From: Dehalococcoidia bacterium CG2_30_46_19
GTDB taxonomy: Bacteria; Chloroflexota; Dehalococcoidia; GIF9; AB-539-J10
Length of the DNA stretch: 6,398 nt
Assembly (NCBI GenBank): GCA_001872925.1
Contig: MNYD01000078.1
Span: 1-6,398 of the forward strand
Direction: 5' to 3'
Part shown: positions 1 to 5,919 of the stretch, piece after piece
How positions within the stretch are numbered: the stretch's first letter is position 1
Layout of the letters: each line of letters begins with the position of its first letter
Notes under the pieces: generated by a model
What the model was told of the DNA's origin: nothing
Seen by the model: only the letters and a program-made list of their open reading frames with translations
The model's database searches: none
Made by a program: the position numbers and the translations under genes

Positions 1-133
1 AGATAAGGCAATCGACATAATGCTGGATAAAGGGTTCTACGAAGTTCCCGTGGTTGATGAACAAGAAAGAATACTCGGGGTGATAAATTATTTCAGCATA
101 ATCGCCAGTTCAGTGGAGTATTTCAAGCCATAA
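1..133 (+). CDS. CBS-domain protein, C-terminal fragment
   Basis: Only the last 43 codons are present (frame from base 2, TAA at 131-133); the 5' part lies outside the window. The peptide runs DKAIDIMLDKGFYEVPVVDE, then a glycine-containing turn and GVINYFSI. This is the pattern of the second half of a CBS motif: a helix with a KG turn, a PVVD strand, a short loop, then a GVI strand and closing helix. CBS pairs usually bind adenine nucleotides such as AMP, ATP or c-di-AMP and regulate an attached or partner protein. The antiporter gene follows immediately, in the same frame, with no spacer, so this protein is a plausible cytoplasmic regulator of that transporter (inference). It could equally be a free-standing CBS-pair protein of unrelated role; the missing N-terminus prevents a choice. 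Confidence 0.75.
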   Translation, partial: DKAIDIMLDKGFYEVPVVDEQERILGVINYFSIIASSVEYFKP

Positions 134-1420
134 GTGGAAGCTGTATATTTCAAGTTTATACTGAGTCTGGGTTTAGTCCTGATATTTGCCAGAATATTTG
201 GAGAGCTTTCCGAGCGTTATTTTAAGCAGCCAGCCGTTCTCGGGGAGCTAGTGGCTGGCATCATTATTTCGCCGTTCCTTTTAGGAGGGCTCATTCATGA
301 CCCTATAATTCTGAACTTCGCCACAGTTCATAATCCGTTCGGGCTTCAAGGGGATTTTGACATAATGTACATCATAGCTAACATCGCTGTGGTTATATTG
401 CTCTTCCAGGCTGGGGTGGAAACTGATATTCGCTCGTTTCTCAAGCAGGCTCCCACTGGCTTCGCAGTAGCTTTTGGTGGTGTTGTCTTGCCCTTTGTTG
501 GTGGTTATTTCGTCACCAGGGCACTTTGTCCTGATGTTGGCATTGGTGGCTGGTTATTTATGGGAGCAGTGCTCACCGCCACCAGCATTGGAGTCACGGT
601 AAGGATATTGATGGACATGGGCAGGTTAAATACTCCGGAGGGGACCACCATCCTGGTGGCTGCTGTGGTTGACGATATAATCGGACTGATCATTTTATCC
701 ATAGTCATCGGCCTGTCTGAAACAGGGGAGTTTGAGATTCTTGAGGCGGTAAAAATTGGTGCTATTGGATTTGCAGTATGGTTTAGTTTGCTCCTGATTG
801 GAATCAAGCTCAATAAGTATATCTCCAGGTTCCTGCTAAATCCGTTTAAAAGCTCAGGGACAGCGCCTATAGTTGCGCTCATTATTGGTTTCCTTGTGGC
901 ATATCTGGTTACACTGGTTGATTTACACCCGGTAGTGGGAGCCTATGTGGCGGGATTGATATTCAGCGCTTGTCAAGAAAAAGAAGAGATAATAGAGAAG
1001 GGGAGACCAATAATGCTTTTTGCTGCGCCTTTCTTCTTTGCCTATCTGGGGATGATGGTTGATTTGAGGCTCTTTGGTGCCCCGGGGGCGGCGGTGTTAG
1101 CTGTTCTATTAATAGTAGTAGCTATGGTGGGGAAATTGATAGGTTGCTATATACCAGCACGGTTCGCGGGCAAGCTTTCTCACAATAGTGGCATGATAGT
1201 AGGAGTGGGCATGGTACCTAGGGCTGAGGTAGGTCTTATTGTTGCTGCCGCCGGATATATAGCTGGAGCGATAAGCTTGGGGTTGTATGGGGCAGCAGTG
1301 GCAGTGTGTGTTGTAACCACGTTAGTAACACCGGCAATGCTCAAGCCTTTCTTTAAGAGGCAGTTAGCGCAAGTGTCCGAGCCAGTGTCTGGTGATTCTA
1401 ACTCTAGTAATAGTGCTTAA
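134..1420 (+). CDS. Cation:proton antiporter (CPA/KefB-NapA-like, membrane domain only)
   Basis: Predicted inner-membrane Na+(K+)/H+ exchanger of 428 residues with about 12-13 hydrophobic segments. Family signatures in order: ERYFKQPAVLGELVAGIIIS (about 27-46), the first-helix motif of CPA2 exchangers; ILLFQAGVETD (88-98); TATSIGVTVRIL (148-159), the unwound crossover helix; VVDDIIGL (178-185) with paired aspartates D180/D181 at the expected ion-binding site, typical of electrogenic DD-type exchangers; and GMVPRAEVGLI (359-369). The tail after about residue 405 is short, hydrophilic and Ser/Asn-rich. There is no TrkA-N/RCK or CBS domain within the protein. The GTG at 134 is preferred because the next upstream codon is the TAA of the CBS gene and the predicted N-terminus begins one helix before the QPAVLGEL motif, as in relatives. 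The nearest GGAG (115-118) is 15 bases away, so translation probably depends on coupling to the upstream gene. Ion specificity cannot be read from the sequence. Confidence 0.9.
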   Translation: MEAVYFKFILSLGLVLIFARIFGELSERYFKQPAVLGELVAGIIISPFLLGGLIHDPIILNFATVHNPFGLQGDFDIMYIIANIAVVILLFQAGVETDIRSFLKQAPTGFAVAFGGVVLPFVGGYFVTRALCPDVGIGGWLFMGAVLTATSIGVTVRILMDMGRLNTPEGTTILVAAVVDDIIGLIILSIVIGLSETGEFEILEAVKIGAIGFAVWFSLLLIGIKLNKYISRFLLNPFKSSGTAPIVALIIGFLVAYLVTLVDLHPVVGAYVAGLIFSACQEKEEIIEKGRPIMLFAAPFFFAYLGMMVDLRLFGAPGAAVLAVLLIVVAMVGKLIGCYIPARFAGKLSHNSGMIVGVGMVPRAEVGLIVAAAGYIAGAISLGLYGAAVAVCVVTTLVTPAMLKPFFKRQLAQVSEPVSGDSNSSNSA

Positions 1421-1425
1421 TCTGG

Positions 1426-1686
1426 TTACTCGTCTTTTATTCCGTGGTCGCGGAGATAGTCAATAGCGTCCTGAACAGTCTTTATATTTTCGGCATCTTC
1501 ATCGGGTATTTCCAGCCTCATTTCAGGAGTGCTGAATTCCTCCTCTATAGCGGTAATAAGCTCGATTAAATCCAGAGAGTCGGCATTCAAATCCTCTGCG
1601 AAAGAAACTTCCGGGGTTACTTCACTTTTTTCAACCCCTAATTGCTCTACAATGATTTCCTTTAATTTTTCAAAGATAGTTGCCAT
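1426..1686 (-). CDS. acpP: Acyl carrier protein
   Basis: Small acidic carrier (86 residues) that holds growing acyl chains on a 4'-phosphopantetheine arm in type II fatty-acid synthesis in the cytoplasm. The attachment serine is Ser37 in the motif EDLNADSLDLIELI (31-44). The downstream EIPDEDAENIKTVQDAIDYL (59-78) is the usual helix III-IV segment. The start is the ATG at 1686, giving MATIFEKLKEIIVEQLGV. A longer reading from 1722 would add 12 residues that simply translate the ribosome-binding site and the end of nusB. AAAGGAGG lies 4 bases before the chosen ATG. The protein is longer than the usual 77-80 residues because STPEMRL (52-58) replaces the usual Gly-Ile between helix II and the EIPDE strand, a net insertion of about five residues. 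It is the last gene of the minus-strand operon, overlaps nusB by 17 bases and ends 5 bases from the convergent antiporter gene. Confidence 0.95.
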   Translation of the reverse strand: MATIFEKLKEIIVEQLGVEKSEVTPEVSFAEDLNADSLDLIELITAIEEEFSTPEMRLEIPDEDAENIKTVQDAIDYLRDHGIKDE

Positions 1687-2122
1687 TTTCCCTCCTTTGG
1701 TCACTAGGATTTGTTTTGCCATATTTAGTGGCTATTGAGCCTAATACTCCGTTAATCAACCGTGGTGAGGAATCACTGCCAAAAGTTTTGGCTAACACTA
1801 CTGCTTCGTTTATTGCCACCTTAGCGGGAGTATTATTATCCATTAAAAGTTCGAAGATGGCAATACGCAGAATATTTCTATCGATGATAGACATTTGTGC
1901 CACGGGAAAAGATGGAGCAAAACGCCGAACAACATTATCAATCTTTGCTTTATTTTTCAACACATCTTGCACAAGTTCTCTAGCAAAGTTAATTGCTTCT
2001 GGAGGCAATGCCCGCTCTATTGCCAGGTGAGCCAACACCTCCTCAGCTTTATGTTCAGTGCAATCAATTTCATAAAGCGTTTGGAGAGCAGCGATTCTTG
2101 CCCTTCGCCTCAAATTAGTCAT
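1670..2122 (-). CDS. nusB: Transcription antitermination factor NusB
   Basis: All-helical RNA-binding protein of 150 residues, the usual length. With NusE (S10) it binds boxA of rRNA leaders and supports antitermination and rRNA maturation. Visible signatures: RRRARIAALQTLYEID (5-20), the basic first helix that contacts RNA; the central IIDRNILRIAIFELL (about 79-93); and the C-terminal block VAINEAVVLAKTFGSDSSPRLINGVLGSI (about 101-129), the most conserved part of the family. A short basic tail (KTNPSDQRRENGNYL) follows, and its last codons overlap the acpP start by 17 bases. It begins with ATG 5 bases after the fabD stop; only a weak AAAGGCAGA is seen upstream, so coupling to fabD is likely. 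In many bacteria nusB lies with ribH, folD or xseA genes; here it sits between two fatty-acid genes. Confidence 0.95.
   Translation of the reverse strand: MTNLRRRARIAALQTLYEIDCTEHKAEEVLAHLAIERALPPEAINFARELVQDVLKNKAKIDNVVRRFAPSFPVAQMSIIDRNILRIAIFELLMDNNTPAKVAINEAVVLAKTFGSDSSPRLINGVLGSIATKYGKTNPSDQRRENGNYL
1691..1698 (-). promoter_or_regulatory. Ribosome-binding site of acpP
   Basis: On the minus strand AAAGGAGG sits 4 bases upstream of the ATG at 1686, inside the last codons of nusB. It is the strongest Shine-Dalgarno sequence in the operon, which fits the high demand for AcpP, and it decides the start against the longer reading from 1722. Confidence 0.85.
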
Positions 2123-2127
2123 GTTAT

Positions 2128-3060
2128 TCAGTCTGCCTTTAGCTGTGAAATTTCTTCGGTGGTCGATATGTTCCGCGTTCGTAGCTCGGGATTAATTCGC
2201 CTGATTAATCCGCTTAGCACCTTTCCTGGTCCTATTTCGTAGAATGTGGTTACTTTTTCTTGAGCCATATATTCCACGGAACGTTGCCATTGGATGCAAT
2301 GGCAAAGCTGGTTCAGTAGCTCTTCCTTTATCGCGTCTATGTTATCCAGCGGCTGAGCGGTTACATTTGCTATTATGGGAGCGGTTGGAGGATGAAATGT
2401 GGTGTTGGAGACAATCTCGCTGAATTCACCAACGGCTGGCTCCATTAGACTGGAGTGGAAAGCTCCGCTAACCCTTAGTGGGGTCTGACGCACACCCTTC
2501 GTCCTGGCTAATTTATTAGCTTTATCTAAATTCTCTATGCCACCGCTGATTACAATTTGTCCGGGGCAGTTGATATTGGCAATGGTACATCCACTAAGGA
2601 GGCATAAATCTTCAACGTCTTCTTTGCTAGCTCCTAATAGTGCTATCATCCCCCCTGGTTTCTTTTGTCCTGCCTGGTGCATCAATCTTCCTCTGTGGCG
2701 AACTAGGCGAACGGCATCAGTGACGCTGAGCACATCGGCAGCTACTAGAGCGGTATATTCTCCCAGGCTGTGTCCGGCAACAAAAATGGGGGAAGGAAGA
2801 TGGTCATTGGCTGTTTCCTGAGCTATCTTAAGGCAGGCAACACTGGTTATCAATATAGCTGGCTGGACATTGTCTGTTCTGGTTAATGCATCATCTGGAC
2901 CTTCAAAACATAACCGAGAAAGGGGGAAGCCTAAAGCATCGTCGGCTTCCTCAAAGATCTCCCTTGCCAGGGAATAGCTATGATACAAGTCTTGCCCCAT
3001 ACCCACTTTCTGAGAGCCTTGGCCGGGGAAGATATAAGCTATCTTGGATGGTTCAGTCAC
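2128..3060 (-). CDS. fabD: Malonyl-CoA:ACP transacylase
   Basis: Transfers malonate from CoA to acyl carrier protein, the entry step for chain extension in type II fatty-acid synthesis. It has 310 residues, a normal length. Motifs: FPGQGSQKVGMG (11-22), supplying the oxyanion-hole glutamine region; GHSLGEYTAL (96-105) with nucleophile Ser98; Arg123 in RHRGRLM, which binds the malonyl carboxylate; the catalytic-histidine motif GAFHSSLM with His202; QWQRSVEYM with Gln257, matching E. coli Gln250; and IGPGKVLSGLIRRI (276-289). Assignments by position are from alignment to known E. coli residues (Ser92, Arg117, His201, Gln250). The start is the GTG at 3060, 7 bases after the rpmF stop; no in-frame ATG lies nearby and the protein begins at the usual distance from FPGQGSQ. 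Its product acts on AcpP, encoded two genes downstream. Confidence 0.96.
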   Translation of the reverse strand: MTEPSKIAYIFPGQGSQKVGMGQDLYHSYSLAREIFEEADDALGFPLSRLCFEGPDDALTRTDNVQPAILITSVACLKIAQETANDHLPSPIFVAGHSLGEYTALVAADVLSVTDAVRLVRHRGRLMHQAGQKKPGGMIALLGASKEDVEDLCLLSGCTIANINCPGQIVISGGIENLDKANKLARTKGVRQTPLRVSGAFHSSLMEPAVGEFSEIVSNTTFHPPTAPIIANVTAQPLDNIDAIKEELLNQLCHCIQWQRSVEYMAQEKVTTFYEIGPGKVLSGLIRRINPELRTRNISTTEEISQLKAD

Positions 3061-3067
3061 GCGTTAG

Positions 3068-3262
3068 TTACCCTTTTCCTTTAGGTGCTTTGACTTCAAT
3101 AACTTGTATATCACCATAGCTACCGCAGGTGAGGCAAACGTGATGAGCTAACTTTGGGCTGTGACATTGTGGACAAGTATCCAAGGTTGGCAAAGCTAAC
3201 TTAATATGGCTTCGCCGTTTGCCGCGGCGCGCTTTGGCATATCTCCTCTTAGGTAGAGCCAT
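3068..3262 (-). CDS. rpmF: 50S ribosomal protein L32
   Basis: Small basic protein of the large ribosomal subunit, 64 residues. The N-terminus MALPKRRYAKARRGKRRSH is the typical L32 opening (family consensus MAVPKRK.SK.R...RR.H). Four cysteines at 30, 33, 43 and 46 (CPQC and CLTC) form the zinc ribbon seen in C+ forms of L32, so this is a zinc-dependent version rather than a cysteine-free C- paralogue. The C-terminus ends in a Lys/Gly-rich KAPKGKG. The ATG at 3262 is preceded by AAAGGAG (3273-3279) with 10 bases of spacing, and its first codons overlap the end of the DUF177 gene by 14 bases. The yceD-rpmF pair is one of the most conserved gene pairs in bacteria, and fabD downstream is also typical. 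Confidence 0.96.
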   Translation of the reverse strand: MALPKRRYAKARRGKRRSHIKLALPTLDTCPQCHSPKLAHHVCLTCGSYGDIQVIEVKAPKGKG

Positions 3263-3722
3263 ATACTTTCATCTCCTTTATTCCAGCACAATCAGGGCGA
3301 CATAGTGGTTTCATAGGTAGATTTAGCAGGATATATTGTCGTATTAATTCTCCTAAGTCAAGTACATGATTTTTATCAATAGTGAAACCTTCTGATTCTT
3401 CGGACAGGTGGAGTGGCAAACCGCTGGATATATCGATGGTGGGACGCAATTCCTCTTCAATGGCAAAATTTATGGAGTAAGGAAAGCGCTTTAGGCAGCG
3501 GCCGCAAACAAGTTCCACCTGGACGCTTAATTTACTACGAACTAAAATCCCTTGACCAGTGTGAATTAGCGTTATCTCACCCTCGATAGAGCCTTCAGGT
3601 TGCTTCTCAATTATGGTATTAACGTCATAGTTACGGCTAGAGCCAGTGGGGTCTTTCAACAATTGAGCTACATTTATTGCCCCAGTTAACTGGCTTTTGT
3701 TGAGGTCTTCAACTTTCATCAT
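3249..3722 (-). CDS. DUF177 (YceD-family) protein
   Basis: 157-residue member of the YceD/DUF177 family, which almost always precedes rpmF. Plant and bacterial members have been linked to 23S rRNA accumulation and large-subunit assembly (family knowledge, not shown here). Visible signatures: VELVCGRCLKRF (69-80) with Cys73/Cys76, an acidic EEELRP (89-94), and LDLGELIRQYILLNLPMKPLC (121-141) followed by CRPDC (141-145). Many relatives continue with a second Cys pair in a GLCPxCG ending; here the protein instead ends AGIKEMKVYGST, so that last pair is missing. Two adjacent ATGs (3722, 3719) could start it. It is the first gene of the minus operon, behind the promoter at 3758-3786. Confidence 0.9.
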   Translation of the reverse strand: MMKVEDLNKSQLTGAINVAQLLKDPTGSSRNYDVNTIIEKQPEGSIEGEITLIHTGQGILVRSKLSVQVELVCGRCLKRFPYSINFAIEEELRPTIDISSGLPLHLSEESEGFTIDKNHVLDLGELIRQYILLNLPMKPLCRPDCAGIKEMKVYGST

Positions 3723-3735
3723 TGCTAATCACAAC

Positions 3736-3765
3736 TTGTAGTATAAATTAGGGGTAAAGTATAAT
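3736..3765 (+). promoter_or_regulatory. Promoter of the M20/DUF2229 operon
   Basis: A perfect TATAAT at 3760-3765 with TTGTAG (3736-3741) 18 bases upstream, a weak -35 with only 3 of 6 matches. Transcription would begin near 3772, giving a leader of about 18 bases before the TTG start. The -10 box overlaps the -10 box of the opposite promoter by 4 bases. Confidence 0.5.
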
Positions 3766-3786
3766 GACTAACTTAAGGGACTTCAA
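3758..3786 (-). promoter_or_regulatory. Promoter of the yceD-rpmF-fabD-nusB-acpP operon
   Basis: Read on the minus strand: TTGAAG (3781-3786) as -35, a spacer of exactly 17 bases, then TATACT (3758-3763) as -10. These match the sigma70-type consensus at 4 of 6 and 5 of 6 positions. Transcription would start near 3751 and leave a leader of about 29 bases before the ATG at 3722. A second TATACT at 3740-3745 has no credible -35 at the right distance. The assignment is by eye. Confidence 0.6.
3775..3780 (+). promoter_or_regulatory. Ribosome-binding site for the TTG-started M20 gene
   Basis: AAGGGA lies 9 bases before the TTG at 3790. Together with an in-frame stop codon at 3769-3771, it supports TTG 3790 as the start, since no ATG exists in frame near the 5' end. 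The ATG at 3764 is in another frame, which closes after 14 codons. Confidence 0.55.
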
Positions 3787-3789
3787 GCG

Positions 3790-4959
3790 TTGGAAGAGGA
3801 AAAATTAAAGGAAAAATTAAAGGCTGAGTTAGAAATACGCCGTAGTGAATTAGTGCGACTAAGCTCAGATATCCATGATAATCCTGAGCTAGGCTTTCAG
3901 GAAGTAAAGGCGGTATCCTGGCTTAGCAATTACTTAGAGAACAATGGATTTTGTGTTGAAAAGGGCGTTGCTGGATTGGCTACGGCTTTTCAAGCAACAT
4001 ATGGTGAGGGAAAGCCAAAAATTGCTGTGCTTGCTGAATATGATGCCTTGCCGGGAATTGGGCATGGTTGTGGGCATAATATCATAGCTGCGTCAGCAGT
4101 TGGTGCCGGTGTGGCCAGTAAGATTGTTGTAGATAATCTCGGAGGAAGCATTATAATTTTAGGCACTCCTGGTGAGGAAACTTTTGGTGGCAAAATAGAT
4201 ATGATCAAGGCTGGCATTTTCGATGATGTGGATGTGGCTATGATGGTGCATCCTTCGGTGCTAAACATGGCAATTTATCGGACGCTCGCCTGCCTTCCGC
4301 TTGAAGTGGAATTTTTTGGCAAAGCAGTTCATGCTGCTATTCATCCTGCCGAGGGCGTGAATGCTCTTGAGGCTATTATTCTCGCATTTAACTCCATAAA
4401 TTCGCTGCGCCAGCATATAAAAGAACAGGCGCGCATCCACGGTATAATAACTAACGGTGGTGAGGCACCCAATGTGGTGCCTGCTTACAGCGCTGCTAAG
4501 TTCATAATTCGTGCCCCTGATTACGCTTACCTCGAGGAATTGCAAGGCAAAGTGCTAAACTGTTTTAAAGGTGCCTCTTCAGCCAGCGGCGCCAGATTGA
4601 AATATCGCTGGGGGGAGAAAGTTTATGCTCCCATAAGGAATAATGTAGCTATGGCTCGGCTATTTAGCGATAATCTTGAATCACTGGGGCGTAAATTGGA
4701 TATTTTTGATTCTCAGAGTCCTTTTGGTAGTTCAGATATAGGCAATGTTAGCGAGGTGGTCCCCAGCATGCATCCCATGGTTGCTATCGCCTCTCCTCCT
4801 GTTTCATTACATTCAACAGAATTCGCTTCCGCTGCCGCTTCTGAGGCAGGATACCAGGGATTGTTAGATGCCGCTAAAGCAATGGCGATGACTGTGGTTG
4901 ATATTATTGGGCGACCTGGGGTGTTGGAGAAGATTAAGCAAGAATTTCGTAGTTCTTAG
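3790..4959 (+). CDS. M20-family amidohydrolase (M20D, PM20D2-like)
   Basis: Predicted cytoplasmic, metal-dependent hydrolase of amide or dipeptide bonds, 389 residues, close to the family norm. Motifs: SSDIHDNPELGFQEVKAVSW (25-44), the usual N-terminal signature; AEYDALPGIGHGCGHN (82-97) with likely metal ligands Cys94 and His96; GTPGEETFGGK (125-135) with the acidic pair E129/E130; MVHPS with His154; FFGKAVHAAIHPAEGVNALE (175-194), the dimerisation-domain substrate loop; GSSDIGNVSEVVPSMHP (313-329); and LHSTEF with His341. The SDxGNVS-VVPSxHP block resembles PM20D2/AbgB-type members, which cleave p-aminobenzoyl-glutamate or beta-alanyl dipeptides. No signal peptide is seen. It starts at TTG; the first residues contain a duplicated EKLK encoded by a 12-base tandem repeat. 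The substrate is unknown. It heads an operon with two CoA-activase-related genes, whose first member starts 3 bases after its stop. Confidence 0.9.
   Translation: MEEEKLKEKLKAELEIRRSELVRLSSDIHDNPELGFQEVKAVSWLSNYLENNGFCVEKGVAGLATAFQATYGEGKPKIAVLAEYDALPGIGHGCGHNIIAASAVGAGVASKIVVDNLGGSIIILGTPGEETFGGKIDMIKAGIFDDVDVAMMVHPSVLNMAIYRTLACLPLEVEFFGKAVHAAIHPAEGVNALEAIILAFNSINSLRQHIKEQARIHGIITNGGEAPNVVPAYSAAKFIIRAPDYAYLEELQGKVLNCFKGASSASGARLKYRWGEKVYAPIRNNVAMARLFSDNLESLGRKLDIFDSQSPFGSSDIGNVSEVVPSMHPMVAIASPPVSLHSTEFASAAASEAGYQGLLDAAKAMAMTVVDIIGRPGVLEKIKQEFRSS
3798..3821 (+). repeat. 12-base tandem duplication at the 5' end of the M20 gene
   Basis: GGAAAAATTAAA occurs twice without a gap (3798-3809 and 3810-3821). 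It is in frame and encodes EKLK twice. The AT-rich repeat lies 8 bases after the TTG start codon region, where it extends a charged N-terminal helix and keeps the message open. Confidence 0.85.
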
Positions 4960-4962
4960 GCA

Positions 4963-5919
4963 ATGGTTACAGTAGGGATTCCGCGGGCTTTGCTTTATTA
5001 CCAGTATTATCCTGCATGGAAGGTCTTCTTGGAGAAGCTGGGTGCGAAAGTAGTGGTATCAGCACCAACCAACAAAAGTATATTAAACTCAGGCGTTGCA
5101 CGGGGTGTCCAGGATACTTGCTTGCCGGTAAAGGTCTTTTTCGGACATATCGTTTCATTGGTTGATAAATGTGACGTAATGTTTGTCCCCGCTGTTACCA
5201 GTTTGGGCAAGAAGAGTTATAATTGCTCCAAGCTTATCGGTTTGCCCAATATGGCAAGGGCTTTAATTCCAGAAAGCCCTCCCATTCTTGCCCCAGAGAT
5301 AAATTGTGAAAAAGGACGCTACAATTTGTACCGAAGTATCTATGGGGTGGGACGCTACTTTACCTCTAATCCATTTAAGCTTAAGAGAGCGGTGGAGGAA
5401 GCTTGGGCAAGCAATTTAGATTACCGGGGCAAAATGTCGGATGAAGGAATTACTCCTCTCCAGGCTATTGATTGCAAGCTGTCTCCTGATGTTAATCCTT
5501 CTTCATTTACAATCGCAGTTATCGCACATCCCTATATTAGCTATGATGAGTATATTAGTCATCGGCTTATTCCACAACTACAAAAGAAGGGAGTCAAAGT
5601 TGTTACCCCGGAGATGGTATCTCCAGAAGAGCTTGATGCTGCTACAAGGCGACTGGTGGGTGTTCCTCATTGGTTATTTGAATCCGAAATAATCGGCGCC
5701 GGAGAATATTACATGGAAACAGGGGTGGATGGTATAATTATCACATCTGCTTTCGGATGTGGTCCTGATTCGATGATGTTGGGCATGGTGCAGCATCGAG
5801 CAAGAGAGTTAAGCATTCCTATTTTACCACTTAGTCTGGATGAGCATAGTAGCGAAGGGGGTTTGCTTACTCGATTAGAGGCCTTTTTAGATATGGTCAA
5901 GCGAAGGGAAAGAATATGA
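4963..5919 (+). CDS. CoA-activase-related protein, DUF2229/COG3580-like (stand-alone)
   Basis: 318-residue protein resembling the DUF2229 region found downstream of BadF/BcrD-type ATPase domains in very large CoA-enzyme-activase proteins; here it stands alone. Visible features: N-terminal VGIPRALLYYQYYPAWKVFL (4-23); GVQDTCLPVKVFFGHI (48-63) with Cys53; DVMFVPAVTSLGKKSYNC (71-88) with Cys88; PEINC (111-115); a second alpha/beta half beginning IAVIAHPYISYDEYISHRLI (184-203); TSAFGCGPDSMM (261-272) with Cys266; and LDEHSSEGGLLTRLEAFLD (292-310). The C-terminal block is the hallmark shared with 2-hydroxyacyl-CoA dehydratase-type subunits. Conserved cysteines suggest an iron-sulfur cluster (inference). 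No signal peptide or membrane segment is seen. The ATG lies 3 bases after the M20 stop without a clear ribosome-binding site, so it is probably translationally coupled. No biochemical function is established for the stand-alone form. Confidence 0.75.
   Translation: MVTVGIPRALLYYQYYPAWKVFLEKLGAKVVVSAPTNKSILNSGVARGVQDTCLPVKVFFGHIVSLVDKCDVMFVPAVTSLGKKSYNCSKLIGLPNMARALIPESPPILAPEINCEKGRYNLYRSIYGVGRYFTSNPFKLKRAVEEAWASNLDYRGKMSDEGITPLQAIDCKLSPDVNPSSFTIAVIAHPYISYDEYISHRLIPQLQKKGVKVVTPEMVSPEELDAATRRLVGVPHWLFESEIIGAGEYYMETGVDGIIITSAFGCGPDSMMLGMVQHRARELSIPILPLSLDEHSSEGGLLTRLEAFLDMVKRRERI
5904..5909 (+). promoter_or_regulatory. Ribosome-binding site of the second DUF2229-type gene
   Basis: AAGGGA, inside the last codons of the preceding gene, is 6 bases before the ATG at 5916. 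It supports this start and the 4-base ATGA overlap. Confidence 0.65.

Noticed and set aside
505..882. Open frame antisense to the antiporter
   Set aside because: It is low-complexity Ser/Thr/Ile/Met-rich and mirrors a hydrophobic gene on the other strand. It has no family signature or ribosome-binding site.
1..1420. CBS plus antiporter as a single gene broken by a nonsense mutation (pseudogene)
   Set aside because: Both halves look complete at the junction, the antiporter N-terminus is a normal one for the family and a GTG start is available. Two coupled genes is the simpler reading, though an ancestral fusion cannot be excluded.
1687..1722. Longer acpP start adding 12 residues (MAKQILVTKGGK)
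   Set aside because: The extension translates the AAAGGAGG ribosome-binding site itself, and ACPs begin at the MATIFEKL-like segment. The ATG at 1686 has ideal spacing.
1529..2242. Three plus-strand open frames opposite acpP, nusB and fabD
   Set aside because: They lie entirely opposite well-supported genes and show no recognisable motif.
2537..3119. Plus-strand open frames opposite fabD and rpmF
   Set aside because: They are antisense shadows of genes with clear catalytic or zinc motifs and have no domain signature of their own.
3723..3789. A riboswitch or structured leader in the intergenic region
   Set aside because: After subtracting promoter boxes, only leaders of about 18 and 29 bases remain, too short for a known riboswitch, and no clear hairpin is visible.
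3990..4545. Two minus-strand open frames opposite the M20 gene
   Set aside because: They are opposite a gene with all expected M20 metal ligands, and their composition is that of reverse-complement translation.
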